A DNA stretch of 64,000 nt from Bacteroidia bacterium (GTDB taxonomy: Bacteria; Bacteroidota; Bacteroidia; M30B66), in the NCBI GenBank assembly GCA_018401705.1, contig JAGYKL010000006.1, positions 90,426-154,425 on the forward strand. Reading direction: 5' to 3'. Below, piece by piece: positions 28,689 through 36,640 of the stretch. The position numbers were made by a program, and so were the translations under genes. Every line of letters begins with the position of its first letter. Position 1 is the first letter of the stretch. The notes under the pieces were generated by a model. That model was not told the origin of the DNA, did not search any database, and saw only the letters and a program-made list of their open reading frames with translations.

Positions 28689-29183
28689 TTAATCAGTTTT
28701 AATCTTGAGTATCGTTGAAAGACTTTTATCAGAATTTACTTTTGTAGGATATGTTCCAGGACTGACCAAAATGGACCTATAGCCAAAGCCTGAAGCAATT
28801 ATTTTGGGTAGTAGAGTGGGTTTATCCACGGTAAAGCCCGAATCGCCTTTTTCGTTGGTGTGAAAAGTAATTTTCATTTCCTGGGAGGAAATGTTTTCAA
28901 AAAGAACCTGGGTTTTACCATCTTGCGCATCATTTGGGTTAAATTGACTGATTTTTTCGCATTTATCCCATTCTAAGCATCTCAATCCTAGCCCCCTGCA
29001 TGGGTCTTTTTTAAAGGAAGGAAAGCCAGAAATTAAATAGCACACTTTAATCCTCAGCGTACAAGGCTCTGCTTTTTCAAAAAGAGTTGTGTTTTCTAAC
29101 TTTAAGGGAGTCATTTCTAATGGACCTCCTAGTAATGCTGCTCCTAGAAGAGCAGAAAAAATAATTGAAATAATGATTTTCAT
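28689..29183 (-). CDS. Secreted cysteine-containing protein of unknown function
   Basis: 164 residues with a signal peptide (KIIISIIFSALLGAALLGG). Five Cys sit within residues 41-76 (PCTLRIKVC, DPCRGLGLRCLEWDKC). The rest looks like a single beta-sandwich, including FENISSQEMKITFHTNEKGDSGF and SPGTYPT. No family recognised. Ten bases downstream of the 67-residue ORF, so both may be one operon divergent from the XRE regulator. Confidence 0.6.
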   Translation of the reverse strand: MKIIISIIFSALLGAALLGGPLEMTPLKLENTTLFEKAEPCTLRIKVCYLISGFPSFKKDPCRGLGLRCLEWDKCEKISQFNPNDAQDGKTQVLFENISSQEMKITFHTNEKGDSGFTVDKPTLLPKIIASGFGYRSILVSPGTYPTKVNSDKSLSTILKIKTD

Positions 29184-29193
29184 AACGTTTTAA

Positions 29194-29388
29194 TTAAATG
29201 TTTAAATAATAATATAATTGTCCGTTTTCAATAATGATGAGGCGAACGGGACGGCCGGATGTATCGTTGCTCTTGCAATTCAACACCCCTTTAAATAATA
29301 GTGCATAAGGCTTTATATTTGGTTCTTCAAAAGTACCAAGACCCGGCTGTGGTTGTTTTGCGCCTAATGCAAAAGTTTTTCGTCTCAT
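29194..29388 (-). CDS. Small protein of unknown function
   Basis: 64 residues from ATG 29388 (a GTG at 29397 would add three). Sequence begins MRRKTFALGAKQPQPGLG, has one Cys and ends in a strand-like VRLIIIENGQLYYYLNI. No signal peptide and no family recognised. It could be a genuine small gene opening the operon divergent from the XRE regulator: it has a plausible position, a 10-base gap to the next gene and a structured upstream region. Coding status is uncertain. Confidence 0.42.
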   Translation of the reverse strand: MRRKTFALGAKQPQPGLGTFEEPNIKPYALLFKGVLNCKSNDTSGRPVRLIIIENGQLYYYLNI

Positions 29389-29408
29389 GCAAAACACTTA
29401 AAATACTT

Positions 29409-29457
29409 CGCCCATATTTTTGACAATTCGATTGTATTACAACCTGTCAATTGGGCG
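29409..29457. promoter_or_regulatory. Nested dyad upstream of the small ORF and XRE gene
   Basis: Outer arms CGCCCA (29409-29414) and TGGGCG (29452-29457) enclose inner arms TTGACA (29420-29425) and TGTCAA (29445-29450). The symmetric nesting could be an operator or an RNA hairpin upstream of the 29388 gene. Function inferred. Confidence 0.4.
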
Positions 29458-29461
29458 ACAA

Positions 29462-29495
29462 ATAATTTATATTGGCTTATAAAAATATAAATTAT
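29462..29495. promoter_or_regulatory. AT-rich 11-bp inverted repeat
   Basis: Perfect arms ATAATTTATAT (29462-29472) and ATATAAATTAT (29485-29495) with a 12-base loop, between the divergent genes. AT-richness raises the chance of coincidence. Confidence 0.35.
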
Positions 29496-29527
29496 ATAAT
29501 TGTAGTCAAGAAAAATATTTTATCTAT

Positions 29528-29540
29528 ACCCTATTAGGGT
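29528..29540. promoter_or_regulatory. Candidate XRE operator (ACCCTA-T-TAGGGT)
   Basis: Perfect 6-bp arms around one central base, 57 bases before the XRE start and the most GC-rich point of a very AT-rich spacer. Position suits autoregulation. Confidence 0.42.
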
Positions 29541-29596
29541 TATATTCAATACCTATTACAATTAATATCATTATTAACCATATATATACTTATTTT

Positions 29597-29956
29597 ATGA
29601 ATATTAACGAGAAAATCCGCGATTTAAGAGCAAGTAAAAGCATCTCTCAAGAGTACATGGCAAATCAACTGGGAATTGACACATCCAGCTATCATCGCCT
29701 TGAAAGAGGAGTGTCGCCTTTGTCGGTAAACCGATTAGAACAAATTGCTAAAGTGCTTGAAATGGATATTGTTTCAATCATCACCTTTGGAAATGAGACA
29801 AATGTTGAAGAAACCCCTCAGAACTCCAATTACATTAAGCATTTGGAAGAAGAAGTGAAATTCCTGCGTTTCCAATTGCAAGAAAGACTTAGCGCATTAA
29901 ATGCTTCTCAACATCAAATGCTTCCGCGAAATTCTTATCCGGCACGTAGGGTTTAG
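29597..29956 (+). CDS. XRE-family helix-turn-helix transcriptional regulator
   Basis: 119 residues. Residues 4 to about 58 are a Cro/C1-type HTH (KIRDLRASKSISQEYMANQL, GIDTSSYHRLERGVSPLSVN, LEQIAKVLEM). The C-terminal half is a short coiled coil (EEVKFLRFQLQERLSAL) for dimerisation. It is divergent from the orphan secreted-protein genes across a 200-base, dyad-rich spacer, so it probably controls them and itself. Its TAG stop is interlocked with the convergent T9SS protein gene. Confidence 0.92.
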   Translation: MNINEKIRDLRASKSISQEYMANQLGIDTSSYHRLERGVSPLSVNRLEQIAKVLEMDIVSIITFGNETNVEETPQNSNYIKHLEEEVKFLRFQLQERLSALNASQHQMLPRNSYPARRV

Positions 29957-31008
29957 TCTTGTTCTATTAGCAATCTCAATCGGGAAACTCCTTCGGATGT
30001 TTCTGTCAAAACTTGATACAAGCCAGACTTTATTCCATCTAGTGGAATCCGAACACTGTTTCCTTCCACACGAAGTGTGTAAACATCCAAAGTATTTCCC
30101 GAGCTGCTTATAAGGCAAACTTTTATATAGCCCGGTTTTAATGGACTAATAAAAAAGCTTTCTCTTGCTGGATTCGGGTATATTTTGATTTTCAAAGTGC
30201 TGGAAGAGAGATTGCCTAAAATAAGACTATCGTTTCCGCCAGTTCCGGTTGAATCTGAACCTCCACCGCCAGTGCTTCCGCCTCCACCTCCAGAGTTACT
30301 GCCTTCGGGAGGAATAATAAAACAGGGGTCTTCTGTGCTAGCTTCGTAACCAAGGTTGTTCGAATAAACAAGGTTTCCATTCACTTCTACACAAGTGAGT
30401 AAATATGGTGTTGGACCAATAACTCCCCATTCTGGCATACGACTAAACAAGCCGGTTTTTGAGCCAAGTCCTTCAATCCAAATATCTGCTTGGGAATCTA
30501 AACCTCCTTGAGCTTGAGGTGGAAGTAAATCAACCATGTATGGATCGTGAATAAAAAGCCTTTTCCGGGCAACGCCCTGCATGGTTACTACATCCGTTTT
30601 ATAAACTTTTCCAATAACATATTGAGGTAACACTCCTTGATTAAAATCTCCGATAGGTCTGTAAAAACGAATGGTATCGCCAACATTTTTAGTGTAATCA
30701 TAAAGAATATGTTCGTTGATGAAATTCTTTTCTACAACGATTACCTTCCCGTTCTCTTCCCTCAGAGCTGACTTATATTGAGACTGACTTTCATCAAAGT
30801 TGAAAGGAATATCACTTCCGTGAGCCATGACCTTTTTATAGGTTTTGCCATTCATAACAGTATCGGCTCCCAAACGATATTTAACATTTAGAAAGAAATA
30901 ATCGCCATAGCATGACCATGTTTTGTCAGCAGAAAGAAGTGGCTCAATGTCTTGAGCAAAAAAGCTCAAGGGGCTTAAAAGCAAGATATTCAGAAACAAC
31001 CTTTTCAT
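29953..31008 (-). CDS. Secreted protein with T9SS type A sorting domain
   Basis: 351 residues with a signal peptide (RLFLNILLLSPLSFFAQ). An N-terminal globular domain of about 220 residues has no recognised family. It is joined by a Gly/Ser-rich linker (about 237-256, mostly G, S, T) to a C-terminal type A sorting domain (KIKIYPNPARESFFISPL...GIKSGLYQVLTETSEG). The linker-plus-domain design indicates export through T9SS and release or anchoring at the surface. Isolated gene; function unknown. Confidence 0.85.
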   Translation of the reverse strand: MKRLFLNILLLSPLSFFAQDIEPLLSADKTWSCYGDYFFLNVKYRLGADTVMNGKTYKKVMAHGSDIPFNFDESQSQYKSALREENGKVIVVEKNFINEHILYDYTKNVGDTIRFYRPIGDFNQGVLPQYVIGKVYKTDVVTMQGVARKRLFIHDPYMVDLLPPQAQGGLDSQADIWIEGLGSKTGLFSRMPEWGVIGPTPYLLTCVEVNGNLVYSNNLGYEASTEDPCFIIPPEGSNSGGGGGSTGGGGSDSTGTGGNDSLILGNLSSSTLKIKIYPNPARESFFISPLKPGYIKVCLISSSGNTLDVYTLRVEGNSVRIPLDGIKSGLYQVLTETSEGVSRLRLLIEQD

Positions 31009-31159
31009 CAGTCAATAGCTTTAAATATGAATAGGTAAATAGTTGTTTCATGTTATATCTATACTTGCAATGGGCAATTTTAGATGCATATATGTAAGTA
31101 TCTAAGTCATTTTGTTTTATCATCATCCGCCGAAAGGCGAAAACAAATTACTTTGCAGT

Positions 31160-31915
31160 ATGAAAGAATGCATTGGGATTATACCAGCCAGGTTTGCTTC
31201 ATCCAGATTTCCTGGGAAACCCTTGGTTGAGATTCATGGTAAAACAATGATTCGCAGGGTGTATGAGCAGACAATGAAAAGCTCAAGCTTGAGCGATGTT
31301 GCTGTAGCAACTGATGATGAGCGTATTGCAAATGAGGTGATTTCTTTTGGCGGAAAGGTTTTTTTGACCGGTTCCCATCATCAAACAGGAACTGACAGGT
31401 GCGCTGAAGTCCTTGAAAAACACTTTCCCCATATCAGTAAGCAGGCTGTAATCATTAATATTCAGGGTGATGAGCCTTTTATTGATCCATTGCAAATTGA
31501 CCATTTGGCCGCTTGCTTTCAAGATGAAGAAGTTCAACTAGCTACTTTGGTGAAAAGCTTTTATCATGCCGATGAGGTTTTTAACCCTAACACGATTAAA
31601 GTTGTTTGTGATTTAAAGGGTAATGCACTTTATTTTAGTCGATTGCCTATTCCGTTTGAAAGAGATGCAGGAAGTGAGAAACCCGATTTAACAAAGCACC
31701 TTAGACATATTGGGATTTATGGTTATCGAGCATCGGTGTTAGGTGATATTTCAAAACTTTTGCCTTCTCAGCTTGAACAAACCGAAAAACTTGAACAGCT
31801 AAGGTGGCTGGAGAATGGTTATAAAATAATGACAGCAAGAAGTGAACATGAAAGTTGGAGCATTGATACTCCCGAAGATTTGAAAAAAGTGGCTCAACAT
31901 TTTTCAGGACAATAA
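31160..31915 (+). CDS. kdsB: 3-deoxy-manno-octulosonate cytidylyltransferase (CMP-Kdo synthetase)
   Basis: 251 residues from ATG 31160, the family's usual start (MKECIGIIPARFASSRFPGKPL); an upstream start at 31112 adds 16 atypical residues. Other motifs: TDDERIANEV, TGTDRCAEVL, INIQGDEPFIDP, YFSRLPIPFERD, IGIYGYRASVL and EQLRWLENGYKI. It activates Kdo for lipid A/LPS core assembly, so the cell makes LPS. A near-consensus promoter box (TTACTTTG, 31148-31155) lies just before the start. Confidence 0.97.
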   Translation: MKECIGIIPARFASSRFPGKPLVEIHGKTMIRRVYEQTMKSSSLSDVAVATDDERIANEVISFGGKVFLTGSHHQTGTDRCAEVLEKHFPHISKQAVIINIQGDEPFIDPLQIDHLAACFQDEEVQLATLVKSFYHADEVFNPNTIKVVCDLKGNALYFSRLPIPFERDAGSEKPDLTKHLRHIGIYGYRASVLGDISKLLPSQLEQTEKLEQLRWLENGYKIMTARSEHESWSIDTPEDLKKVAQHFSGQ

Positions 31916-31922
31916 ACTGTGT

Positions 31923-31930
31923 TATCTTTG
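31923..31930 (+). promoter_or_regulatory. -7 promoter element (TATCTTTG) of the HU-SPOR gene
   Basis: Exact TAnnTTTG, 5 bases before ATG 31936; predicts a leaderless mRNA. Confidence 0.65.
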
Positions 31931-31935
31931 AAACG

Positions 31936-32919
31936 ATGATTAATACACAGTTCGAAGAATATAATAATCACATTTCCAAACGCATAAGTGCTCTATTGAT
32001 GCAGCACGACTGTGTTGTTTTGCCTGGATTTGGTGCTTTTATAGGAAATTACTCACCTTCGAAGCTTCATCCGGTTACACATTTGATTCAAGCTCCTTCT
32101 AAGCAATTGGTCTTTAACAGAAGTCTTAAAACAGATGATGGTTTGCTAACCAATGCCCTTGCTGTTTCAATGATTTTGAGCTTTGGCGAGGCTCGTGAAG
32201 TGATTCTTAATTATTGTTCTGAGCTTAAGCATCGCCTGCAGAATGGAGACAGAGTGTTTTTGAAAGGAATAGGAGATTTTAAGGAAGATATAGAACATAA
32301 TTTGGTGTTTTCCCCTTCTTATGAAATTAACTTTTTGCCAGAAGCTTTTGGCTTGCCAACAGTTCAAATTCAGCTCATTTCGAGACAACCAATTCCTGAG
32401 CGCAGACCAGAAATGGCTTTCGTGAACAGAGAGATTGCGAAGCCAGAGAAGAAGAAGTTTCCTGTGATAAAGAGGCTTGCTCAAGCATTGCCTGTAATTG
32501 CTATTGCTGCATTTTTGGCAGTTAATTCATTTCTACCCGATTCAAATCGAGTTCAGATTAGTGATTTGAATTTCTTCAGTACATCCGCCAAAATAAATAA
32601 GCAAGCCTTGATTGGACAAGACGAAGTCAATCTTCCGGAAGTTCGTCAACACTTAGCATTGATAGAAGAAACTCAATCGTTTGATACTGACAATGCCAGA
32701 ATATTTTTGGTTGCCGGATGCTATTCTAACGAATCTAATGCCAAAGGCATGGTAGATTATCTTCTAGAGAAGGGATTTGATGCTTATATTCTTGATAGAA
32801 CTCCAGGAGGATTATTAAGAGTTGTTTATGGCGACTATAATGATGTTTCGTCTGCAACTGAAGAATTAAGTATGATTAAAAAAGGCTTCAACGAACAGGC
32901 CTGGATGCTTATAAGATGA
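31936..32919 (+). CDS. Membrane-anchored HU-like (CCDC81-type) protein with SPOR domain
   Basis: 327 residues. The N-terminal about 145 residues form two HU-like repeats of the bacterial CCDC81 kind (SKRISALLMQHDCVVLPGFGAFIGNY, LKTDDGLLTNALA; then LKGIGDFKEDIEHNLVF). A transmembrane helix follows at about 178-194 (ALPVIAIAAFLAVNSF), then a linker and a C-terminal SPOR domain (FLVAGCYSNESNAKGMVDYL...GLLRVVYGDY). SPOR domains bind denuded peptidoglycan at division sites, so this protein may link the envelope to DNA or to a cytoplasmic partner. Overlaps the TPR gene by ATGA. Confidence 0.9.
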   Translation: MINTQFEEYNNHISKRISALLMQHDCVVLPGFGAFIGNYSPSKLHPVTHLIQAPSKQLVFNRSLKTDDGLLTNALAVSMILSFGEAREVILNYCSELKHRLQNGDRVFLKGIGDFKEDIEHNLVFSPSYEINFLPEAFGLPTVQIQLISRQPIPERRPEMAFVNREIAKPEKKKFPVIKRLAQALPVIAIAAFLAVNSFLPDSNRVQISDLNFFSTSAKINKQALIGQDEVNLPEVRQHLALIEETQSFDTDNARIFLVAGCYSNESNAKGMVDYLLEKGFDAYILDRTPGGLLRVVYGDYNDVSSATEELSMIKKGFNEQAWMLIR

Positions 32920-33623
32920 GAAATACATTTCTAGTATTGATTTTTGCGATGAGCTCTGTTTTAGAGCTTTCTGCACAAGCAAACACAAAGACCACATTGA
33001 ATCCTACAGTTAGGATTCAAGAGAAGGTTTATCAGCTTGCGCTTGAGAATAATGATTTAGAAGCAGCAACTATGGCTGTTTATCAATTGATTGCAATTCA
33101 ACCTGAGAAACAGACATGGCAAGACACACTTTGCTTACTGTATCATGGAAGAGGATATTATTCTCAATCAGCCAGCTTGGCCTTGAAAATTATTGAACGA
33201 AATCCTGAAACAAGAGAGTTTAGGGAAGTATTAGCTCAAGCGTATGAATATTTAGGTAATTATTCAGAAGCTTTAGAGCAGTATGAATTATTAGTTAAAC
33301 CTGATAGCAATTCTGCAGTATTGTATAAAACCGCAATGATGCATTATATGCTTAAGGATTATAAAGAATGCGAATCTGATTTGAAATATATTTTGTCGGA
33401 TAAGGATTCTGAATCTATAAACATTGCAACACAGGCTGATCCTGCAAATGCAAAACTTCAAGCTGTTCCAATTAGAGCAGCAGCATTAAATATGCTAGGA
33501 GTGATTTATATGGATGATAAGAAGTCAGAAGAAGCTAAAGAAGCTTTTGAGGCGGCGCTGAAAATTTTTCCGGCCTACTTAGTTGCAAAGCAGAATATTA
33601 AATTGCTTAAGGAAGCAATGTAA
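32916..33623 (+). CDS. Tetratricopeptide-repeat protein
   Basis: 235 residues with a signal peptide (about 1-20, ending LELSAQ). TPR-type helix pairs are seen from about 35 to 145 and 185-230 (REVLAQAYEYLGNYSEALEQYELL, NMLGVIYMDDKKSEEAKEAFEAAL). Periplasmic adaptor protein. Start overlaps the HU-SPOR stop (ATGA), so the two are translationally coupled and may act together in the envelope. Confidence 0.85.
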   Translation: MRNTFLVLIFAMSSVLELSAQANTKTTLNPTVRIQEKVYQLALENNDLEAATMAVYQLIAIQPEKQTWQDTLCLLYHGRGYYSQSASLALKIIERNPETREFREVLAQAYEYLGNYSEALEQYELLVKPDSNSAVLYKTAMMHYMLKDYKECESDLKYILSDKDSESINIATQADPANAKLQAVPIRAAALNMLGVIYMDDKKSEEAKEAFEAALKIFPAYLVAKQNIKLLKEAM

Positions 33624-34151
33624 TTAATTTCGAAGGCGCCTATACAAGGAAATTGCAAAGGTTAAGATGACTATCAAACCTAATAATCCTGCAATTCCAT
33701 AGAGTAAGCTAATCGTGTTTTTAAAAACAACAAGAAATACGATTCCGAACAAAAAGATTGTAGCAATTTCGTTCCACATGCGCATTCCTTGTGAAGTAAA
33801 TCTCACATCATTTTTTGCCAGTTGATTCATAATGGCATGGTTAGCTATATGGTATGCAACTAGCAAAGCAACTAGTCCAATTTTCCAAGTAAGCCATTCT
33901 ACTTGAAAATCTAAACTCAAATCCAGTGCGAGCCATGTTCCCAATACAAGGGTAATTATCATGCTTGGCCAGGCAATACCAAACCAAAGTCGCTTTTGCA
34001 TGATCCTGAATTGTTTTAACAAGATATCCCGCTCTAATTCTGATTTTTCTCTTGCTTCAATATCGTAAACAAAAAGTCGAGGCATGTAGAATAAGGCTGC
34101 AAACCAGGTAACTACAAAGATTATATGTATGGCTTTGAGGTAAAAATACAT
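33624..34151 (-). CDS. hemJ: HemJ-type protoporphyrinogen oxidase (CopD-like membrane protein)
   Basis: 175 residues with four membrane segments. The N-terminus MYFYLKAIHIIFVVTWFAALFYMPRLF carries the His of the HemJ/UPF0093 family and MQKRLWFGIAWPSMIITL follows in the second helix. HemJ oxidises protoporphyrinogen IX in heme synthesis in species lacking HemG/HemY. The stop codon sits directly next to the convergent TPR gene's stop. Confidence 0.88.
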   Translation of the reverse strand: MYFYLKAIHIIFVVTWFAALFYMPRLFVYDIEAREKSELERDILLKQFRIMQKRLWFGIAWPSMIITLVLGTWLALDLSLDFQVEWLTWKIGLVALLVAYHIANHAIMNQLAKNDVRFTSQGMRMWNEIATIFLFGIVFLVVFKNTISLLYGIAGLLGLIVILTFAISLYRRLRN

Positions 34152-34259
34152 AGACGCAATTTACCTCAAACCTGAAGAGAATATGCAAGTATTTGTTTTC
34201 ATTATGCAAAGAATTGATAAGAGCAAGCTTAGATCTTCAATTAATCAAAAAAGGGAGAT

Positions 34260-34267
34260 TACCTTTG
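34260..34267 (+). promoter_or_regulatory. -7 promoter element (TACCTTTG) of the thioesterase gene
   Basis: Exact TAnnTTTG, 4 bases before ATG 34272; predicts a leaderless mRNA. Confidence 0.68.
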
Positions 34268-34271
34268 TACC

Positions 34272-34793
34272 ATGAAAACGAGCAAATTTGCAAGAGAATC
34301 TAGAGCAATTTCTTCAGAAATAGTGCTTCCTAACGATACAAATACATTGGGCAACCTCATGGGAGGCCGTTTACTTCACTGGATGGATATTTCCGCGGCA
34401 ATTTCCGCTCAAAGACACAGTAAACGAATTGTGGTAACAGCTTCAGTAAATAATGTTTCTTTCGATAAGCCCATTCGCCTAGGAGATATTGTTACTCTTG
34501 AATCGCATGTATCAAGAGCATTTACCTCTTCAATGGAAGTTTTTATTGATGTTTGGGTAGAAAATCATTCAACGGGACAAAGGGTTAAACACAATGAAGC
34601 CATTTATACTTTCGTAGCCGTTGATCAACTTGGCAATCCTATTACCGTTCCAGAACTGATTCCTGAAACCGAGGAAGAAAAAAAGCGCTATGATGGAGCC
34701 CTCAGAAGAAGGCAACTTAGTTTGATTTTAGCAGGAAAAATCAGTCCCGATTCTGCCACAGAACTGAAAGCTTTATTTATGCCCAAAGCTTGA
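34272..34793 (+). CDS. Acyl-CoA thioesterase (hotdog fold, YciA/ACOT7 type)
   Basis: 173 residues. The hotdog signature is clear: LPNDTNTLGNLMGGRLLHWMDISAAISAQRHSK, followed by VVTASVNNVSFDKPIRLGDIVTLES and YTFVAVDQLGNP. The Asn/Asp near the start of the central helix is the catalytic region in this family. It hydrolyses medium- or long-chain acyl-CoAs. Stand-alone gene. Confidence 0.93.
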   Translation: MKTSKFARESRAISSEIVLPNDTNTLGNLMGGRLLHWMDISAAISAQRHSKRIVVTASVNNVSFDKPIRLGDIVTLESHVSRAFTSSMEVFIDVWVENHSTGQRVKHNEAIYTFVAVDQLGNPITVPELIPETEEEKKRYDGALRRRQLSLILAGKISPDSATELKALFMPKA

Positions 34794-34833
34794 TTTCTTA
34801 ATTAAGCTATGTGTTTTTGACCTTTTCGCATTG

Positions 34834-34854
34834 CCTTAAACCCCTTGTTTAAGG
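34834..34854 (+). terminator. Weak hairpin after the thioesterase gene
   Basis: Perfect 8-bp arms CCTTAAAC / GTTTAAGG with a 5-base loop, followed by GTGTTTAATTT. AT-rich stem and poor T run, so it may be a terminator or a feature of the glutamate dehydrogenase upstream region. Confidence 0.35.
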
Positions 34855-34977
34855 GTGTTTAATTTCAAGACACTGATATTAAGAGCATTAAATCAAGCGA
34901 AAATATATGTTGCTTAAGCAAAAGTTATGTACGTTTGATTCATTAATTCCCTGTCAAACCCAAATAAATCAACTTTT

Positions 34978-36402
34978 ATGTCCGACATCACGGAAAAAAG
35001 AGAGGGCGAATTTTTTGAAGACGTCCTAAAATACTTCAATAGAGCTGCAAAATTTGTAGATGTTTCTGAAGGACTACTTGAGCAAATCAAATACTGTAAC
35101 AGCGTTTACCGCATGAGGTTCCCTATTAAGGTAGGAAACGATTTTCAGGTAATAGAAGCTTACAGAGTAGAACACTCTCATCACAAACTTCCAACTAAGG
35201 GAGGTATCCGTTTTAGTACGGCTGTTAATCAGGATGAGGTGATGGCTTTAGCTGCCTTGATGACCTATAAATGTGCAATTGTAGATGTTCCTTTTGGCGG
35301 TGCCAAAGGAGGAATCAAAATCAGTCCACGCAAAACTACTCCTGAAGAAATGGAGAGAATTACGCGTAGATATACTTCTGAACTTATCAAGAAGAATTTC
35401 ATCGGACCAGGGATTGATGTTCCTGCTCCTGATTATGGATCCAGCGAGCGTGAGATGGCTTGGATTGCAGATACATATGCAACATTTTATCCAAGCGAAA
35501 TGAATGCTTTGGCATGCGTTACCGGAAAACCAATTTCTCAAGGAGGAATCAGAGGCCGTAAAGAAGCTACCGGATTGGGAGTTTATTACGGAATTCGCGA
35601 GGCTCTTAATATTGAGGAAGATTGCGCAAAATGGGGAATGACAACAGGTATGGCCGGAAAGACATTTGTCATTCAAGGCTTTGGAAACGTTGGATTCCAC
35701 TCTGCTAAGTTTATTCACGAAGGTGGCGGAAAAATTATTGCTATTGCCGAATGGGACGGAGCATTGTATAATCAAGATGGTATTGACCCATTTGCTGTAG
35801 AAGCACATAGAAACAAAACAGGAAGTATTAAAGGCTTTCCTGGAGCTCAGGATTATGATAAGTATGGTGCTCTTGAAATTGAATGTGATGTTTTAGTTCC
35901 TGCTGCTTTAGAGAATCAAATCAATAAGGACAATGTAGAAAGAATTAAGTGTAAAATGATTGCAGAAGCTGCAAATGGACCTGTTACTCCTGAAGCAGAG
36001 GATGTTCTAATCAAGAAGGGTGTTTACATTATTCCTGATATTTACTTAAATGCCGGTGGTGTTACTGTTTCATATTTTGAGTGGTTAAAGAACATCAGTC
36101 ACGTTAGATTTGGAAGGTTAGGAAAACGTTATGACGAATCTGCCAGCAAAAACATGATTTCGGTTGTAGAAGAGTTGACAGGTAAAGCAGCTACAGAAGT
36201 TCAGAAGTCTTTGGTTGAGCGTGGTGCTGATGAGAAGGATTTGGTTTATTCAGGCCTTGAAGAAACGATGATTTCAGCTTATCATGACATTCGCAACGAG
36301 TTCAAAAACACTCCTGGAATTCCTGATTTAAGAACAGCGGCTTTCGTTGTAGCAATTAAGAAAATTGCTTTGTCTTACAATACATTGGGAGTATTCCCTT
36401 AA
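34978..36402 (+). CDS. Glu/Leu/Phe/Val dehydrogenase (glutamate dehydrogenase type)
   Basis: 474 residues. The dimerisation/catalytic domain has [19 protein letters not shown], the catalytic Lys region [17 protein letters not shown] and [12 protein letters not shown]. The NAD(P) domain contains [18 protein letters not shown], and the end [18 protein letters not shown] is typical. It interconverts 2-oxoglutarate and glutamate. It is longer than the 410-430-residue catabolic form, mainly through the N-terminus and an insert around 360-420. Isolated gene with a strong bidirectional terminator behind it. Confidence 0.93.
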   Translation: MSDITEKREGEFFEDVLKYFNRAAKFVDVSEGLLEQIKYCNSVYRMRFPIKVGNDFQVIEAYRVEHSHHKLPTKGGIRFSTAVNQDEVMALAALMTYKCAIVDVPFGGAKGGIKISPRKTTPEEMERITRRYTSELIKKNFIGPGIDVPAPDYGSSEREMAWIADTYATFYPSEMNALACVTGKPISQGGIRGRKEATGLGVYYGIREALNIEEDCAKWGMTTGMAGKTFVIQGFGNVGFHSAKFIHEGGGKIIAIAEWDGALYNQDGIDPFAVEAHRNKTGSIKGFPGAQDYDKYGALEIECDVLVPAALENQINKDNVERIKCKMIAEAANGPVTPEAEDVLIKKGVYIIPDIYLNAGGVTVSYFEWLKNISHVRFGRLGKRYDESASKNMISVVEELTGKAATEVQKSLVERGADEKDLVYSGLEETMISAYHDIRNEFKNTPGIPDLRTAAFVVAIKKIALSYNTLGVFP

Positions 36403-36417
36403 TTTATTCTAGTATAG

Positions 36418-36458
36418 AAAAATGGCGTGGGTCGGATAGACTTCACGCCATTTTTTTT
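36418..36458. terminator. Bidirectional terminator between glutamate dehydrogenase and prohibitin-like genes
   Basis: Arms ATGGCGTG / CACGCCAT with A-run before and T-run after, so it can serve both converging transcripts. Confidence 0.88.
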
Positions 36459-36560
36459 GCCGCCCACTTCGGCAAGCTCCGTGCCGCGCTATTCGCCTTA
36501 CTCCTCCCCTTCAACAAGTTCAGGGTTGCGGGGTAAGTTGCTACTATCGCTGGCGGATTT
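36459..36560. other. GC-rich intergenic segment without a gene
   Basis: This stretch (CACTTCGGCAAGCTCC, then CTTCAACAAGTTCAGGGTTG) is distinctly GC-richer than the surrounding spacer. It resembles the CTTCGACAAGCTCAGG type of interspersed intergenic repeat found in many genomes. No reading frame of note and no second copy in the window. Confidence 0.35.
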
Positions 36561-36640
36561 TACCTAGTTCTACTAAGGACATTTATACTAAACAGTTAAA
36601 ACAATCAATCCAGCAGTCACTCAAAGTGTTGTGTTGTGCA

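Noticed and set aside
31128..31139. CGCC-GAAA-GGCG tetraloop hairpin before kdsB as a riboswitch
   Set aside because: It lies upstream of the probable -7 box, so it would not be in the mRNA; too small for a riboswitch.
35248..35808. 186-codon open frame antisense to glutamate dehydrogenase
   Set aside because: The opposite strand carries a complete, well-conserved enzyme; the antisense product has no domain character.
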